DNA from: Pseudoips prasinana
Lineage: Eukaryota > Arthropoda > Insecta > Lepidoptera > Nolidae
Direction: 5' to 3'
Length of the DNA stretch: 64,000 bases
Assembly (NCBI GenBank): GCA_951640165.1
Contig: OX621247.1
Location: forward strand, 22,480,001-22,544,000
The position numbers were made by a program, and so were the translations under genes. Of this stretch, positions 50,401 to 59,811 are shown one piece after another (the first letter of the stretch is position 1; the number at the start of each line of letters is the position of its first letter). The notes under the pieces were generated by a model. The model saw nothing but the letters and a program-made list of their open reading frames with translations. It was not told the origin of the DNA and did not search any database.

Positions 50401-52269
50401 GTTATCTGTGCTTATGGGCTGACAGCGGATATTAGATTTTTTTTAAATTGCTATTTGTCATGACCCAAAACGTTTAAGTTTCATAGGCAGTTACACTCAC
50501 CGATCCGTAAGTTATCGGCGTGGTGAAGCACTAAAGTGCGCGGTTATTCTATAGATGGCTCACCATCAAAAACGTTTAATTCTGAGCGCCTTTATTTTTG
50601 TTGTTAGACAACAGTCACTGAGGCGAGCGAATAACAATTATTTGACTTTCCATAGTTGGAATTGGAATTCTTTGCATATAATATATATGTATTACCTAGC
50701 TTATCCGTGCCTATAAGGTGACTGCTGATTTTAATTACGATTTATCATACAATTAAATAATAATAATTCTTTTTCTTATCTAGTCTATCGGTGCCTATGG
50801 GCTAACTGCTAATGTTAATTAGCAGTTGTCTTGCAATAAAACAATTAGGTAGGTATCTTATTAAAAAATGATTTTAATACCAGCATTTTAAACTTTGATT
50901 AAACTTTCAATGAACTTTAATTAGGTAATAAATACGTCCTTATAAAGAAAGTAAAATTAGTTCATGTTAGAACACATTTATTCTAAAATTAACTACTTCT
51001 AAAACTAACTCATGTGGGTATGCAATCTATGATACCGCATATTCCTTAAACTTTATTGGCACACATCACCCTCCTAGAGACTATTGAAACATTGTAATAT
51101 ATGGCTTATTTTTTGGCTTCTTAACTACTTACTATTTCATAATTACTAATGTATCAGGCAAAGTTTCGAGGTAAAGTACGGTCGAATAACGGTATAGTAT
51201 CGAATATGTAGTATATTTTTCACTCAAATAAAAAACTTAACAGGTTAAAAATTAAACGGTTGCTACGAAAATCAGTCCAACCCCAAGGAACAAATATCCT
51301 CACAATAAAAATAAAAATAGTATATTATAATATTTATAAATTTAACTTATTTCGGCTAAAAATAGACAGTAGGTCTGATTTTTGAACAAAAGACATTAGG
51401 CTCTACATTCAGTCGATTATGCTCTGGCTTTTGTAAACATACTTCAATATAGTCTTAACAACTTAGCGCTAAACTCACATTTACGTGTGGCTGATAGAAT
51501 ATTCAGCAGATTCAGCCTTCAAATATACTTGGTTTCCCTCGTTTCATACATCAGAGTAGAAAGGTAGTAATTTTTGTGGTAGGTATATCCTGCTTTCATA
51601 AAGTGCAGGTGGCGCTACATAGCTTAATCTCCAATTGGATTCTTATTAGTGCGTGGCATAATGCGGAAATGGTAAAGTGTATGAGTATGTGAAAATATGT
51701 GAAACCATATACCATACCAAATACCAACCATATATACATAGCACAAAACCTAGACTTATGTATACAGACATTAGGCATGTGCTCTTGGAATGTTTATTGC
51801 ACGTCAATATAAATGCCTAGGTCTTGCACTATCTCTATCCTATTTGCAAGTATTTACTGCTAATTTGAGCACCTCTATTTGTCGACATTGAACTGTCTCA
51901 TATCTGATTAAAAGCATTTTACTACAGGTCTACTATTTACTGAATAAGTTTAATATTAGTTATAAGTATTGAGTTAAAAAGTTTATAACCTGCTAAATAT
52001 TCAAGGTGAAACATACCTGTAGTTGGCCGTAAGGCTGGGTGTAGATGTGTGTAGGGAAGGGGTAGGGGTAGTTGCAGCAGTGGCGGCTCATCCCTACAGC
52101 ACCGGTAGAGCGCGGCCACACACCCCGCACATGGGGGCTCTTGCGCCCGCGCTATCTCCGACACCGAACTATTTGTATGCGTATGAGACGAATCATTATT
52201 CCCCAATATACTGTCCACACTAAACTTCAGTTTACTAGCAGTATTTATTTCACCATTCAAAGAAGTCAT
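32255..52269 (-). CDS. H2.0: H2.0/HLX-type homeobox transcription factor, 3 coding exons, 208 aa
   Basis: Exons (in order): 52269-52017, 38006-37789, 32410-32255; 253+218+156 nt, all GT-AG, phases closing exactly. The protein begins MTSLNGEINTASKLKFSVDS. KFSVDSILG at about residues 15-22 is an Eh1 motif, which recruits Groucho co-repressors. The homeodomain spans residues 114-173 (starts RSWSRAVFSNLQRKGLERRF; helix 3 VKVWFQNRRMKWRH) and is nearly identical to HLX/H2.0. One intron splits it between positions 44 and 45. An acidic tail ends DNEDIDVDTLSD. H2.0 is a nuclear DNA-binding factor of visceral muscle in flies. At 208 aa it is much shorter than fly H2.0, so an extra exon or isoform is possible, though none is needed to close the frame. 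The introns (14.0 and 5.4 kb) are loaded with transposons. Confidence 0.93.
33248..34839 (+). mobile_element. Full-length Tc1-like transposon nested in the LINE
   Basis: The 25-bp ends are inverted repeats (CACACATCAACAAAGTCTAG at left; right end reads CACACATCAACACAATCTAG in reverse complement; 23 of 25 match). TA flanks both sides (33246-33247; 34840-34841). Removing the element plus one TA joins the LINE frame into KRANITPVHKSG, the expected RT sequence, which independently confirms the boundaries. The length is 1592 bp. Confidence 0.92.
33545..34570 (+). CDS. Tc1-like transposase, 341 aa, DD34E, open
   Basis: Starts MPRHHLSRDEMLRAVGMLQN. It carries a paired-type helix-turn-helix DNA-binding half (RVVAESLGTSQNVVSRLWSR; then a second with LVSDQTVRRRLHEVGL) and the DDE catalytic core: LFTDESRYG, MHDNAPSHTA and SPDLNPIEHAWD, with 34 residues between the second Asp and the Glu. 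A GGTIMVWAGI segment sits at the usual place. There is no stop or shift from ATG to TGA. Codon use is GC-richer than the surrounding AT-rich DNA, consistent with recent arrival. It may be active. Confidence 0.93.
   Translation: MPRHHLSRDEMLRAVGMLQNGAIQRVVAESLGTSQNVVSRLWSRYRATGDVAERHTGRYRVTTQRQDRFLQMTARRLPNITAMQLVQRLQEGQQLLVSDQTVRRRLHEVGLHARRPLRVPALRRGNRGRRLLWAQEHLTWSDQQWSLVLFTDESRYGFHPDSRRTRVWRTPGRVSRLRHPQEVHSYQGGTIMVWAGIRIGGRTQLIWIQGSMTAHRYREEVVERVIVPLRALTGQEFQLMHDNAPSHTARLVRAALREHDVQVLDWPPQSPDLNPIEHAWDMLQRRALRDFPPNLTTEEQLFEHLKRTWDCIPQQDIDTLILSRENRCRCVINVRGGNTDY
35420..35478. repeat. 27-bp perfect hairpin inside the LINE
   Basis: ATTTTTAACGCAATATTCAG with AGAATCT (35420-35446) is followed after 5 bases by its exact reverse complement (35452-35478). 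It interrupts the LINE reading frame. Confidence 0.92.
37440..37574. mobile_element. MITE, 135 bp, Tc1/mariner type
   Basis: Starts CAGACGCCAGCACATCAAGC and ends in the inverted copy ...GATGTGCAGGCATCTG, with TA on both sides (37438-37439; 37575-37576). The inverted repeats reach about 43 bp and include CTACCCCAATCTGTCAAATT. A truncated relative is at 7767. It lies in H2.0 intron 2. Confidence 0.8.
37789..38006 (-). CDS. H2.0: H2.0 exon 2: homeodomain helices 1 and 2
   Basis: Acceptor TTTTCAG, then a Pro/Ser-rich linker (PLPTSSPPQQSSAP), basic KRKR, and homeodomain positions 1-44 ending LAATLGLTDAQ before donor GTAAAC. Confidence 0.93.
39193..39515 (+). repeat. LINE 3' end fragments
   Basis: 39193-39260 (GACTATTTGCAAGCGC, TGTGAATAAAAACC) matches 12776-12850. 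39340-39515 (GGAGGAGGCCTTTACTCTTA, then AATAAAGAGGC and a TTA tail) is a second type of LINE 3' end. Confidence 0.6.
40250..40450 (+). repeat. Dispersed repeat with GGGACCGACGGCTTTA core
   Basis: GCGCGAGCGCCAACACAGTT leads to CCAATGGGGCGGGCTAGTTA and GCGGGACCGACGGCTTTATG, then TTCCGAAGCACAG. I recognise this order as a common lepidopteran repeat; its core is related to the minisatellite at 14216-14780. Confidence 0.5.
40895..41040 (-). repeat. LINE 3' end type repeat, reverse copy of 24640-24745
   Basis: Contains AAATTTATTCAGCACTT, ACACTTGTACTTGTCAAG and AGTCCGTCCGTGCGGT, the reverse complements of the blocks at 24640-24745. Confidence 0.7.
41389..41690 (-). repeat. Interspersed repeat, reverse copy of 18360-18690
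   Basis: TAGCTGTGCCCCGCGGTTTT through CGCCCCAAGTATCCTTTT matches the reverse complement of the copy at 18375-18687, and of 1-147. Confidence 0.85.
42465..42620 (+). repeat. Dispersed repeat, pair with 49965-50160
   Basis: AACCGCGTGCTCAATTTTGA, CGAGCAAGCGAAGGATTCTA and a TCAGCGAGGA end recur in reverse complement at 49965-50160 (TCCTCGCTGAGGCG; TAGAATCCTTCGCTTACACG; TCAAAATTGAGCACGCGGTT). The two copies are 7.5 kb apart, in opposite orientation, in H2.0 intron 1. Confidence 0.75.
42947..42986. repeat. 40-bp perfect palindrome, copy 2
   Basis: ACCATAAAGTTAGTATACCT is followed with no loop by its exact reverse complement, so the centre is CCTAGG. The arms are the same as those of the palindrome at 30218-30258, where three bases sit at the centre. 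Confidence 0.95.
43270..45890 (+). pseudogene. CR1/jockey-type LINE ORF2, decayed
   Basis: 43270-43632 encodes the end of the endonuclease (VFGDFNIDLLTKD; then ..SDHKQIF). After a shift at an A9 run, a linker follows (43640-43943). 44180-44648 holds the RT start (SNCSTGLDGINSKSIK; KVAKVTPIHKSGTKSDPGNY; RQYGFRPKSS). 44666-45352 has the palm motifs FIDLKKAFDTVSHEI, GVPQGSILGPLLF and LYADDTCLF. 45616-45819 is the C-terminus. At least four frameshifts or stops break it. The 3' end AATAAAGAATCTTTAAACC is near 45870. It is in H2.0 intron 1, antisense to the gene. Confidence 0.85.
46160..46280 (-). repeat. RTE LINE 3' end fragment
   Basis: ATCATCATCATCACCATATC then GCAAGACGTCCACTGCTGGA and AAAGGCCTCT match the reverse complement of the RTE 3' end at 26560-26705. 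Confidence 0.8.
47690..47830 (-). repeat. SINE fragment (tRNA-derived), reverse
   Basis: It shares AATAGTTG, a GGACACAAA block and a degraded B-box region with the better copy at 49215-49425. Confidence 0.5.
47955..48180 (-). repeat. LINE 3' end fragment, pair with 61180-61325
   Basis: CTGCTGGACATAGGCCTCCC, GTCGCCTTTTACGACACCCA and GGGCCGGAAACC occur in the same order at 61180-61325 (ATAGGCCTCCTCC; GTCGCCTTTTACGACACCCG; TAGGCCGGGAATC). These are two copies of one LINE tail family. Confidence 0.7.
48252..48603 (+). repeat. Dispersed repeat ending in two back-to-back hairpins
   Basis: 48270-48490 reads like a common lepidopteran element (TTACCGATTTGGCTAATTTT; GTCCAGGAAAGGTCTGTACG). Its end TACCGGGCCGCTAGT (48503-48517) is repeated in reverse complement at 48531-48545, and an AT-rich 22-bp arm at 48545-48566 pairs exactly with 48582-48603. 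Confidence 0.7.
49215..49425 (-). repeat. tRNA-derived SINE
   Basis: On the - strand, CGCAGCGGCTAAGACAGTCG (A box region) is followed by TCGCGGGTTGAGTCCCGCGC (B box) and a body ending in CCTGCGACACAGGGAATAGA, with an A-rich tail at 49215-49228. This is the layout of a tRNA-derived SINE. Confidence 0.75.
49965..50160 (-). repeat. Dispersed repeat, reverse copy of 42465-42620
   Basis: See the paired copy: shared blocks around GAATCCTTCGCTTAC and TCAAAATTGAGCACGCGG. Confidence 0.75.
50397..50825 (+). repeat. Three degenerate copies of a 40-bp unit
   Basis: CCTAGGTTATCTGTGCTTAT (50397), CCTAGCTTATCCGTGCCTAT (50696) and TCTAGTCTATCGGTGCCTAT (50780) each continue with a block like GGGCTGACTGCTAAT. 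Spacing is irregular. Confidence 0.6.
52017..52269 (-). CDS. H2.0: H2.0 exon 1: N-terminus with Eh1 motif
   Basis: The first ATG in frame is at 52269-52267; GTG two codons upstream is not a likely start. The exon encodes the Eh1 motif KFSVDSILG, a Cys-containing segment (PPCAGCVAALYRCC) and a Pro/Leu-rich end, then donor GTATGT. Confidence 0.88.
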
Positions 52270-54960
52270 TGTCACTTAATTTCACAAACAAACCATCAAG
52301 GAGACCTTCTGATATGAAAGCATCTGAAAAACTGACAGCGTTGTCGCTACGATACCGGCGCGAGCGCAGGCAGGAGGCGTGTCGAATGGAATTCAGCGAT
52401 CCTATTGGTCGTTGGTGACGGGGCGTTGCGCCTGCGTGTTATGGAGTTAACCAGCATTGACTGATCGTGATGGTACCAACAACTGCACTTGTTTACAATA
52501 AAGTCCTCTATAATGTGTTTTATATGAGTTTGCACTTTGGATTAAATTTTATGACCAAGGAGCTTGCGTCATTCGTCAGTTTATTTTAACATTTCATTGT
52601 AAAACGTTACTTACTTATTAATAAACGTAACTAATATACCTACATCGGATATTATGCATTTGCATGTTTGTATGCAAACGCATATTATAATATCTACGCC
52701 ATCATTGCATAGTTTAGTTAGTTATTGTTTCGTCAAAATTGCATGTTTGGCTACATGTAGTTATGAATGTATATCCATACCTATATGTAGTCAAAAAATT
52801 GATCTCGGCTAACACTCCCTAATAAAATAAGTAAATTAATAGCAATATTTTGGGCTTGCTTCTCTTAGTAATTTGTCAATTGTTGGCAAAGTACTCAACA
52901 AACACAACAACATGCAAGACTCACTCAAAACTAACTTAAAGTATCTAGTATACTTTATGTATTTTTTATCGTAATCATAATTATTATATACTTATACTAC
53001 TATACACATATATAAACATAAACATTCGAAACGTCAAATACATATTTTTAATTTTAACCACTCTGCTAGAATCATACCAATTAAATGCAACCAATTCTTG
53101 CGAATTTCCACTCAAAAATTTCAGTTATAATAAACAATCAATCAGTGATTAACGTCCATATTTATTTTATAGCGATTTTTAATGGTTTATTATGATATAA
53201 CCAAAATAAGTTAAGAAGTAATAGGTATATATTTCACGACATATCTACCACCAAAATAAAAATAAAAAATGTTGTCGTTGAATTTTTTAAAATTCTGCAC
53301 AGAAAGACAATAAATATTTATGGCAATAAATATTAAAAGTAATAAATATCATCACCCCATCTCATGCAGTGCTGGGCGTAGAAATAAGGGGCATATCTAC
53401 CAGAGCACTACGATCCCTCCAAGCGGGATGCTCCTCCATGCTACAATCGGGCTAGGTTTTTGTTCAGTAGCGGATCTCTGTCGGCGGGCATGTTAATGAT
53501 AAAGGGTGATTTTCATAATGGCAATTAACTTATTCTTCTTGTGATTTGCCATAGTAGTGGAAATAGTAACCGACCTGAAGTTGACACCACGTGGCAAATA
53601 CGATCGAAGAAGAATAACATCCTATCAAACCTATTTAGAGTCAAACCTATAAGTTAGGAGTCTGAATATCGATCGTCGAATAGAAAATCAAGGCAGTTAC
53701 GTCTTTGTATTTTAAAAACATACATCCTTTAAGTTTTTCGACAGAGTTCCACTTGGTTGTAACCTGTTGGGGTATCAGTGAAAGCCGTGTTGTTTACATA
53801 CCAGAGGAATAACAAGACCATCCCATACAATTCTGTTGTTGTCGAAAAAGACTACTAAGGGATACACCAGGTAGTCAGAAAGTAACCGAACATGTCGCTT
53901 GTTTATTGCAAGAGTGACATATCTCAAAAACACGGAATTTTCGGATTATGTGAAAAAAATACTCTTTGATTAGTATATTTTTTAGTACTAGAATGGCATA
54001 AAGATCCTTCCACACGAATCCGCTAGGTGGCTACACATGTCGTTTTTGCACGCTCATAGAGAGGGCATTCGTTTGTTTCAATATAGTGCTATCTCAGTTA
54101 CTCAAAAGTGGTCGACGCAGAAGCACGCATCGTGTTTCTCAAGGACGTCATATTTGAAGTTAATACGTTTTTGTAACATATGGTAAGAGCTATTCTCACA
54201 TTAATCATTTTGTACAATATGGAATTATTTTGTATTATGACACTATTGCAACATAAACTTAAATTGTTTTGTATTATTAAACAAAATGACGCTATTGCAC
54301 GTAAAACTAAGGGTGTTTTTTTATTATTTATCGTTAAGTCATTATTGTAATAATAACAATGCATTTCAATGTAGAAAACTAAAAGTCATATTTTGAATTA
54401 TACCGTTCTAACAGAAAACATTCAGAATATTTTAGTATTATTATGAGTTATGTTACTATTGCAACAAACAAAATATTATTTTGGTGTTAATTGTTTCTCT
54501 CCTATTTGTTCTCAGCGTCGCGCGGGCGATTATTAGTTAATCTTATTGAGGCAAAATAAAGCGCAGACATGGAGAAATAAATTCCATTACCGGAAGTAAC
54601 AATACCACAACTGCCCTGACATTGGCATAATCCTCTGTTTCATCCAGCTCTAATTCTTCAAGTTCATCTAATTCATCTAGTACATCAAGCGAAGACGAAA
54701 CGGAGTTTGAGAACAGAAGCACTCAAAAGCAAAAAAATCCGTCATTGCAGGATAAGGGCACATTCATCGCCAAAAATTTATACAAATTACTTTATAGGAT
54801 AATTTCTTACTTTTACCATGTTATTTTTTTTCACAGCTTCTACTAGTAAACCACCTTTATTTGAACCCGAAGAAGAATGTGATGATTCTGATAGAGATAG
54901 CGATTACGGACCTACGATAAGTAGAATACACGATACAGGAGGCAATAGTTCTAATGACTA
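52270..54960. other. Upstream region of H2.0 and intergenic DNA
   Basis: 52270-52450 is GC-richer than its surroundings (CGATACCGGCGCGAGCGCAG) and is the likely H2.0 promoter/leader, without an obvious TATA box. 52500-54500 is AT-rich with no gene seen. 54640-54720 and 54840-54960 hold Ser/Asp/Glu-rich open pieces (SSSNSSSSSNSSSTSSEDET; EPEEECDDSDRDSDYG) that look like transposon-protein remnants. Confidence 0.4.
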
Positions 54961-54964
54961 GTTA

Positions 54965-56213
54965 CTTCGCATTTTTTAAGAAAATTCAAATCAATATTTA
55001 ACATTGTTTATTTACATTTAACTAAAGTATGTAGTTACCATTTTGTTCGATAACTTTTTGCCATCTTGTAGGTAGGGACATGATCCCATTGCTATAGAAA
55101 TTTTGGGACTTCTGATCAAAATACTGCAACACGTGGTTTTGGCAGTCCTCTCGTGATGTTAACCTGACACTGCCTAAAGAATTCTGAAGAGACCGAAACA
55201 GGTGCAAGGTGAGGATTATACGGCGGATGCATTAACACCTCCCAGCCAAACTCTCTTAATGTTTGCTGAGTGGCTAAAGATGTGTGAGGTCTAGCGTTAT
55301 CATGATTAAAAAGCACACCCTTTCTGTTGATTAATTCCGGCCGCTTTCTCTCAACTTCTTGCTTTAATCTGATCAGTTGTTCGCAGTAGAGTTCAGAATC
55401 GATGGTCCTGCCTGGTAGTAACAGCTCATAATTAACAATGCCCTTACAATCCCACAACACACCCAGCATCACCTGGTTGTGAGTTAATTCGGGTTTCACC
55501 ATAGTCTGTGAAGCCTGACCGGCCTTTGACCACGACCTTTTGCGGACGTTATTGTCATACGTGATCCACATTTCATCACCAGTTATCAGCTTCTTCAAAA
55601 ATGGTTCGGTTTCATTCAAGTCTTAATAGATAATCACAAATGAGACCACGTTTCATTAGGTTTCTTTCAGTGAGCTCGTGAGGTACCTACATATCAAGCT
55701 TTTATGTGTACCCAGTTTTTTTTCAAATGCGCCAAAACTGTTTTGTGGTCAATTTCCAGTTCTTCAGCTACGTCGTTAACTACTGACATGCCGATCTTGC
55801 TCCACTTTTTCAGAAATGGCATTCATTTTATCCGTAATAGGGCAACAGAGCGACGTGCATCTTTTACATCAACATCTCCGGATTGAAAACGCTTAAATCA
55901 ATTTTTTGCTACTCTCACAGATACTGCACTAGGTCCATAAACATCGCAAAAGTTTTTCGGGGCTTGCGTTGCATTTTAATTTTTGTGTAGTAAATTTTTA
56001 AAATGAATCGAATTTTTTCATTACATTCACTCATCTTGACAGTACGAAAAACAAATGAAAACACACATTTTCCTAATTTATATTTGGAATTATGCTCTTT
56101 AAAATTTAAACTTTCAATGATACCAAAACCAGCCAGATACAAATAAGTATAGCCAAAGAGATTTTATGACAAGTTCATACATACTAGAATGCGAAATGAC
56201 TTTTTCCCCAACC
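54965..56213 (-). mobile_element. Dead mariner element
   Basis: The upstream end reads (reverse strand) GGTTGGGGAAAAAGTCATTT next to a TA at 56214-56215, a mariner-type terminus. The opposite end near 54965 keeps only a trace of it (TTCGCATTTTTTA). The interior has a mariner transposase pseudogene on the - strand. Confidence 0.75.
55022..56080 (-). pseudogene. Mariner transposase, inactive
   Basis: The N-terminal part (MSECNEKIRFILKIYYTK) is followed by many stops and then KTGYT and VPHELTERN. 55619-55130 is open with the first two catalytic motifs ITGDEMWITY and HDNARPHTS. The third motif is destroyed: the usual YSPDLAPSD is YNPHLAPV, and a small deletion shifts the frame into HLFRSLQNSLGSVRLTSRED, ending LPTRWQKVIEQNGNYIL. 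The resemblance is to the SETMAR/Hsmar1-like group rather than to the intact mariner at 21994. Confidence 0.85.
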
Positions 56214-56219
56214 TAATGT

Positions 56220-59200
56220 TTTTCTAATAAGTACGTAGGTAAAATACTAGAAGATTTATATAAAGTTGATTATTTTTCTTTATTTTGCAACTAAAGAATA
56301 ATGGTTAAAACCTGTAGAAACTGTTTTATTTCTTTAAAATGAATTCCACCTTTTCTGCATTAGTGTCATTATTTGTTTAACTAACGAATTTTGTTAAACT
56401 TTCGCATATGTTTGTGGTGTAAGAATGACCTATTTTGGGAAAATACTTTTAAGATTTATTTATTTTCTGCAACAAAGACACAAGTGGGGACTACTTCTCG
56501 TTTTTTATTTATTACTAGACAAAGACAATATTTATATATATTTTAGTACATGCCTTTACAAGTACAGTAATGAACAAATCTATCACATACGGCTTGCAAG
56601 TAATTTATTTGTAATTTAGATGTGTAACTCAAATTAAATCTTTAAAATCGCTCTCCTGAAAAATTACGTTTTTTTAGTTATGACAGTGTTGCAACAAACA
56701 AGCGATGTGTGCTAACCGCAACCTAACTACGGTCGCTAACTCGGATCCAACGGGCGATGACGACGGTCAACCCCTCCAAATGGAAACGTCATGAAAAAGT
56801 TTGGAGGAGGCATATGCCTAAGATTCAGACAATGTATTTTAGCCATTTAACTAAAGTATTTTAGTAATTTTGGACACTTATTCATAACATAGGACCTTAA
56901 AACACCTACTAAACAGCCAGTAAAAGTACAGTAGTAATACCAAGGTAACTCAGACCCTTAGGCTCTTGCAAGGAAATTTGATTTAATCTCAAAGTACTTA
57001 TTTGATTTAGAGACGTGTTCTACACCTGAATTGAGTTATATAATTACGTCCGTATGCATACATATTATCCATAATACAGTTTGAGATACAGGCAAAATAA
57101 TGAGGAGTATCTGAATCACCCCCATGTATGTTCTACGATGTTGCGTAGTTTTCGAGTTAGAATTTTTTTATTATCTTTTTCGTAAATTTCACCTAACGTC
57201 AGTTTTCGACTTTTCTCTCGTTCTGTTGAACAAATCTGGTTCAGTTTTTTTTTGTGATAACTATTTAGCATAACTAGTTTAACCTAACACCCTAAAAAGT
57301 ATGGTTTATCTAATCATTGCAGAACTGACTTAGAATTTATTAGAAAGTTCAAAATTCGGGTTTGAGCTCAGGACTCATACATTTTCAAATTATCAAAAAT
57401 ACGCAAAATCGTAGAACATACGATTACGTTACATATATACATTACGAGGAGACTTGCTAATTACTTAAACTAAAATGAACATATACAATTGTAGGTATGT
57501 GACTAACCTTTATTGTTTCGAAGTTTTGACCAAATTGTGGCCACGATCTATGCAACTTGATAATAAAGGTCAAAGGACATTGTGAATATTAAGACGGTGA
57601 TATATAAACCGAAGCGGTTAAACTAAATTTAAACTACCTTTTAAATAAATAACTGATTATATTACATAATTTTTAAAAGCTCGTAGCATTTATAAATGAT
57701 TTAACAATGCGGATAATGATGAACAATGTAAATGCAATATACTAACATATCACGTCACTTATAGTGGAGCCATAGAAGCTCCATACCAAGGTTATTTTTC
57801 GTCAAGGGCATCCCCACTTTACCTTAGCCAAGAATTTACATATAAAGCTTATATCTAAAAAAAAACTGTGTTGTATTTGTGCCAGTTTCTTGTACATTTT
57901 GCTTTTTTTAATAAATTCAATATAAGTACAAACCCCTATTGCAATTTGATAATTGTAAACCATTGCAACTTCAAAATGAAATATAATTTACAGTGATATC
58001 TATTATTTATTTTAGTTTGTAAATGAGATCAAATAATTTCTTAATAGATCTTGTATTACGCATCTTTAAACTTCGCATTGTATAAGAATGTGTGTTTCGA
58101 ATAGATACACAACACCGTCCAAGAATAAAACTGAATATATTTCGACCACACTCGATTATACCGAAAGCTAAACATAATGTAGAATCAATCGATATAAGAG
58201 CAACTGTTAGCTCTAAAACTCGAATCGATTACGGTTGAGTTTATTTTGCTTGTCAGAGAACACCTGTGTTACATCCTTGGCAACAGATATAGATCCCATC
58301 ATTACTTGAGGATCGGCATGCGTGCATGTTTACTCGATCAGTATCAATGATCTGTGGCCAACCAAATTATTGTGCATGAACGTAAGTTTACACATATTCC
58401 ACTAATAGATTCCGCCAGATGCGGTTTTTGTAATCGACAGTTTTTTATAGTATTCCCATAGACAACGGATTGCGGATGCCGCATGATGGTCGAGATTTTT
58501 TTAATGTCTTATAGGTTATGCCAAATACATTTTTTTTAGATTTACTATTAGATAGCAATCATAAGTTACAAGTGTTTGTTTTAAGTTATTAAACAAATCA
58601 ACGTATAACTAATATTGTTAAGTAGTGCATAAGATTTAGTTTTAATGTTTCTCATAGTTAAGTGAATTACTGTAATGTCCTTTCTGAGAAATAAAATTCT
58701 TTAAACCGAACGTCAAAACGGTAACGTTGTTATGTGCAATGTCCATTGAAAAATACTTTTGGCCATAGACGTATAATTTGTTTACTTCTAATTTAGCAAT
58801 TTGTAAACAAGACAACTCTATGCCTAGGGACCATGTGTCATTTTGGAATTCTAATATTGCTACGGATGTAAAATTATAATAATAAATTGAAGTACATTTA
58901 CATCCTCTATCATAAATATTGTGGGATATTTTAAGAGTTGTCATATAGTGAAGCGGTACACTTAGGAAGACATCAGTTTACAAAATATACAAAACAAAAT
59001 TGAGCTGACCCGAATTTATTGTTTTGAAATGTATATTTATTAATCAATTTATTTCAGATTTCAATAATCCATAAGTACAAAATAAAAGTAAATTCACAAT
59101 ACAATTAACGAATAAATAAATTAAATCAAATGGGATTGGAATGGTATTTTCGTATATTTTATAAGTTAAGGTTCTAAAAAATATGCAATTACAGGAATAT

Positions 59201-59470
59201 GTATGTTACATAGTAGATAGGACAGACCAAAAACGATTATATTATGAACTAATTAGGGTATTATGTGGTGTCGATGGTAGAATTTATTTTTCCGAGTAAA
59301 ACGGATAATCCAGTTTTGCTTTGCTTTAAAATCTTATTATTAGACTTAGCTATTATTATTATTTTCCTACTCGTCTATCTGCAATGTAAATATTGCTTTA
59401 TCCGTTAGACCAAAGGTACCGTTCCTTTATTAAAACTTATTGTATTATAAGACTGCTTTTGAATGATACT
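56220..59470. other. Intergenic AT-rich DNA
   Basis: Over 3 kb I recognise no gene or named element. One ATG-initiated 100-codon frame on the - strand (58944-58642) is unassigned. Confidence 0.5.
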
Positions 59471-59474
59471 GACT

Positions 59475-59665
59475 GTCCCGTCGGTCTAGCGTTAGCGTAC
59501 GTTCAACCGCAGATAACGAGGTCCTGGGTTGAAATCCCGGGTTGGGCCAAAAGTAAATTTGGGATTTTTCTGTAAAAAAGTTCTCGGTATCAGCTCGAAG
59601 TTTTGGAGTTGGCGGTATTATAATCCCCCGTGTCTCGGAGAACACGTAAAGCAATAATATTTTTG
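59475..59665 (+). repeat. tRNA-derived SINE
   Basis: TCGGTCTAGCGTTAGCGTAC (A box) and GGGTTGAAATCCCGGGTTGG (B box) are spaced as in a tRNA. A body follows with GTTCTCGGTATCAGCTCGAA and CCCCCGTGTCTCGGAGAACA. The cloverleaf is imperfect, so this is a SINE and not a tRNA gene. Confidence 0.8.
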
Positions 59666-59667
59666 AA

Positions 59668-59811
59668 GACCTATCCATAGATACCCCACATGTATGTGAC
59701 TAGCTGTGCATAAAGTTGCTGTGACATACGGACATACAGACAGACGGACAGACATGATGAAGAATCCATAAGGGTTCCGTTTTTTGCTATTTGGCTACGG
59801 AACCCTAAAAA
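59668..59811 (+). repeat. 3' part of the dispersed element seen at 13284-13710
   Basis: GACATACGGACATACAGACA through TTCCGTTTTTTGCTATTTGG and CTACGGAACCCTAAAAAG repeats the 3' end of the intron 5 element. It abuts the SINE. Confidence 0.8.

Larger units (their letters stand above)
38007..52016 (-). other. H2.0 intron 1 (14 kb)
   Basis: No other exon is recognised. Apart from the elements listed separately, 39100-40240, 44000-44180 (LINE interior), 45900-46140, 48600-49200 and 50830-52010 are AT-rich with nothing I can name. Fragments resembling RTE-type 3' tails on the + strand lie at 41870-42095 and 46770-46985. Confidence 0.6.

Noticed and set aside
52023..52317. Plus-strand frames overlapping H2.0 exon 1
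   Set aside because: They are antisense shadows of the exon with no motif; the - strand frame has Eh1 and correct splicing.
59475..59550. tRNA gene
   Set aside because: A and B box-like motifs are present but the acceptor stem does not pair and a SINE body follows directly.
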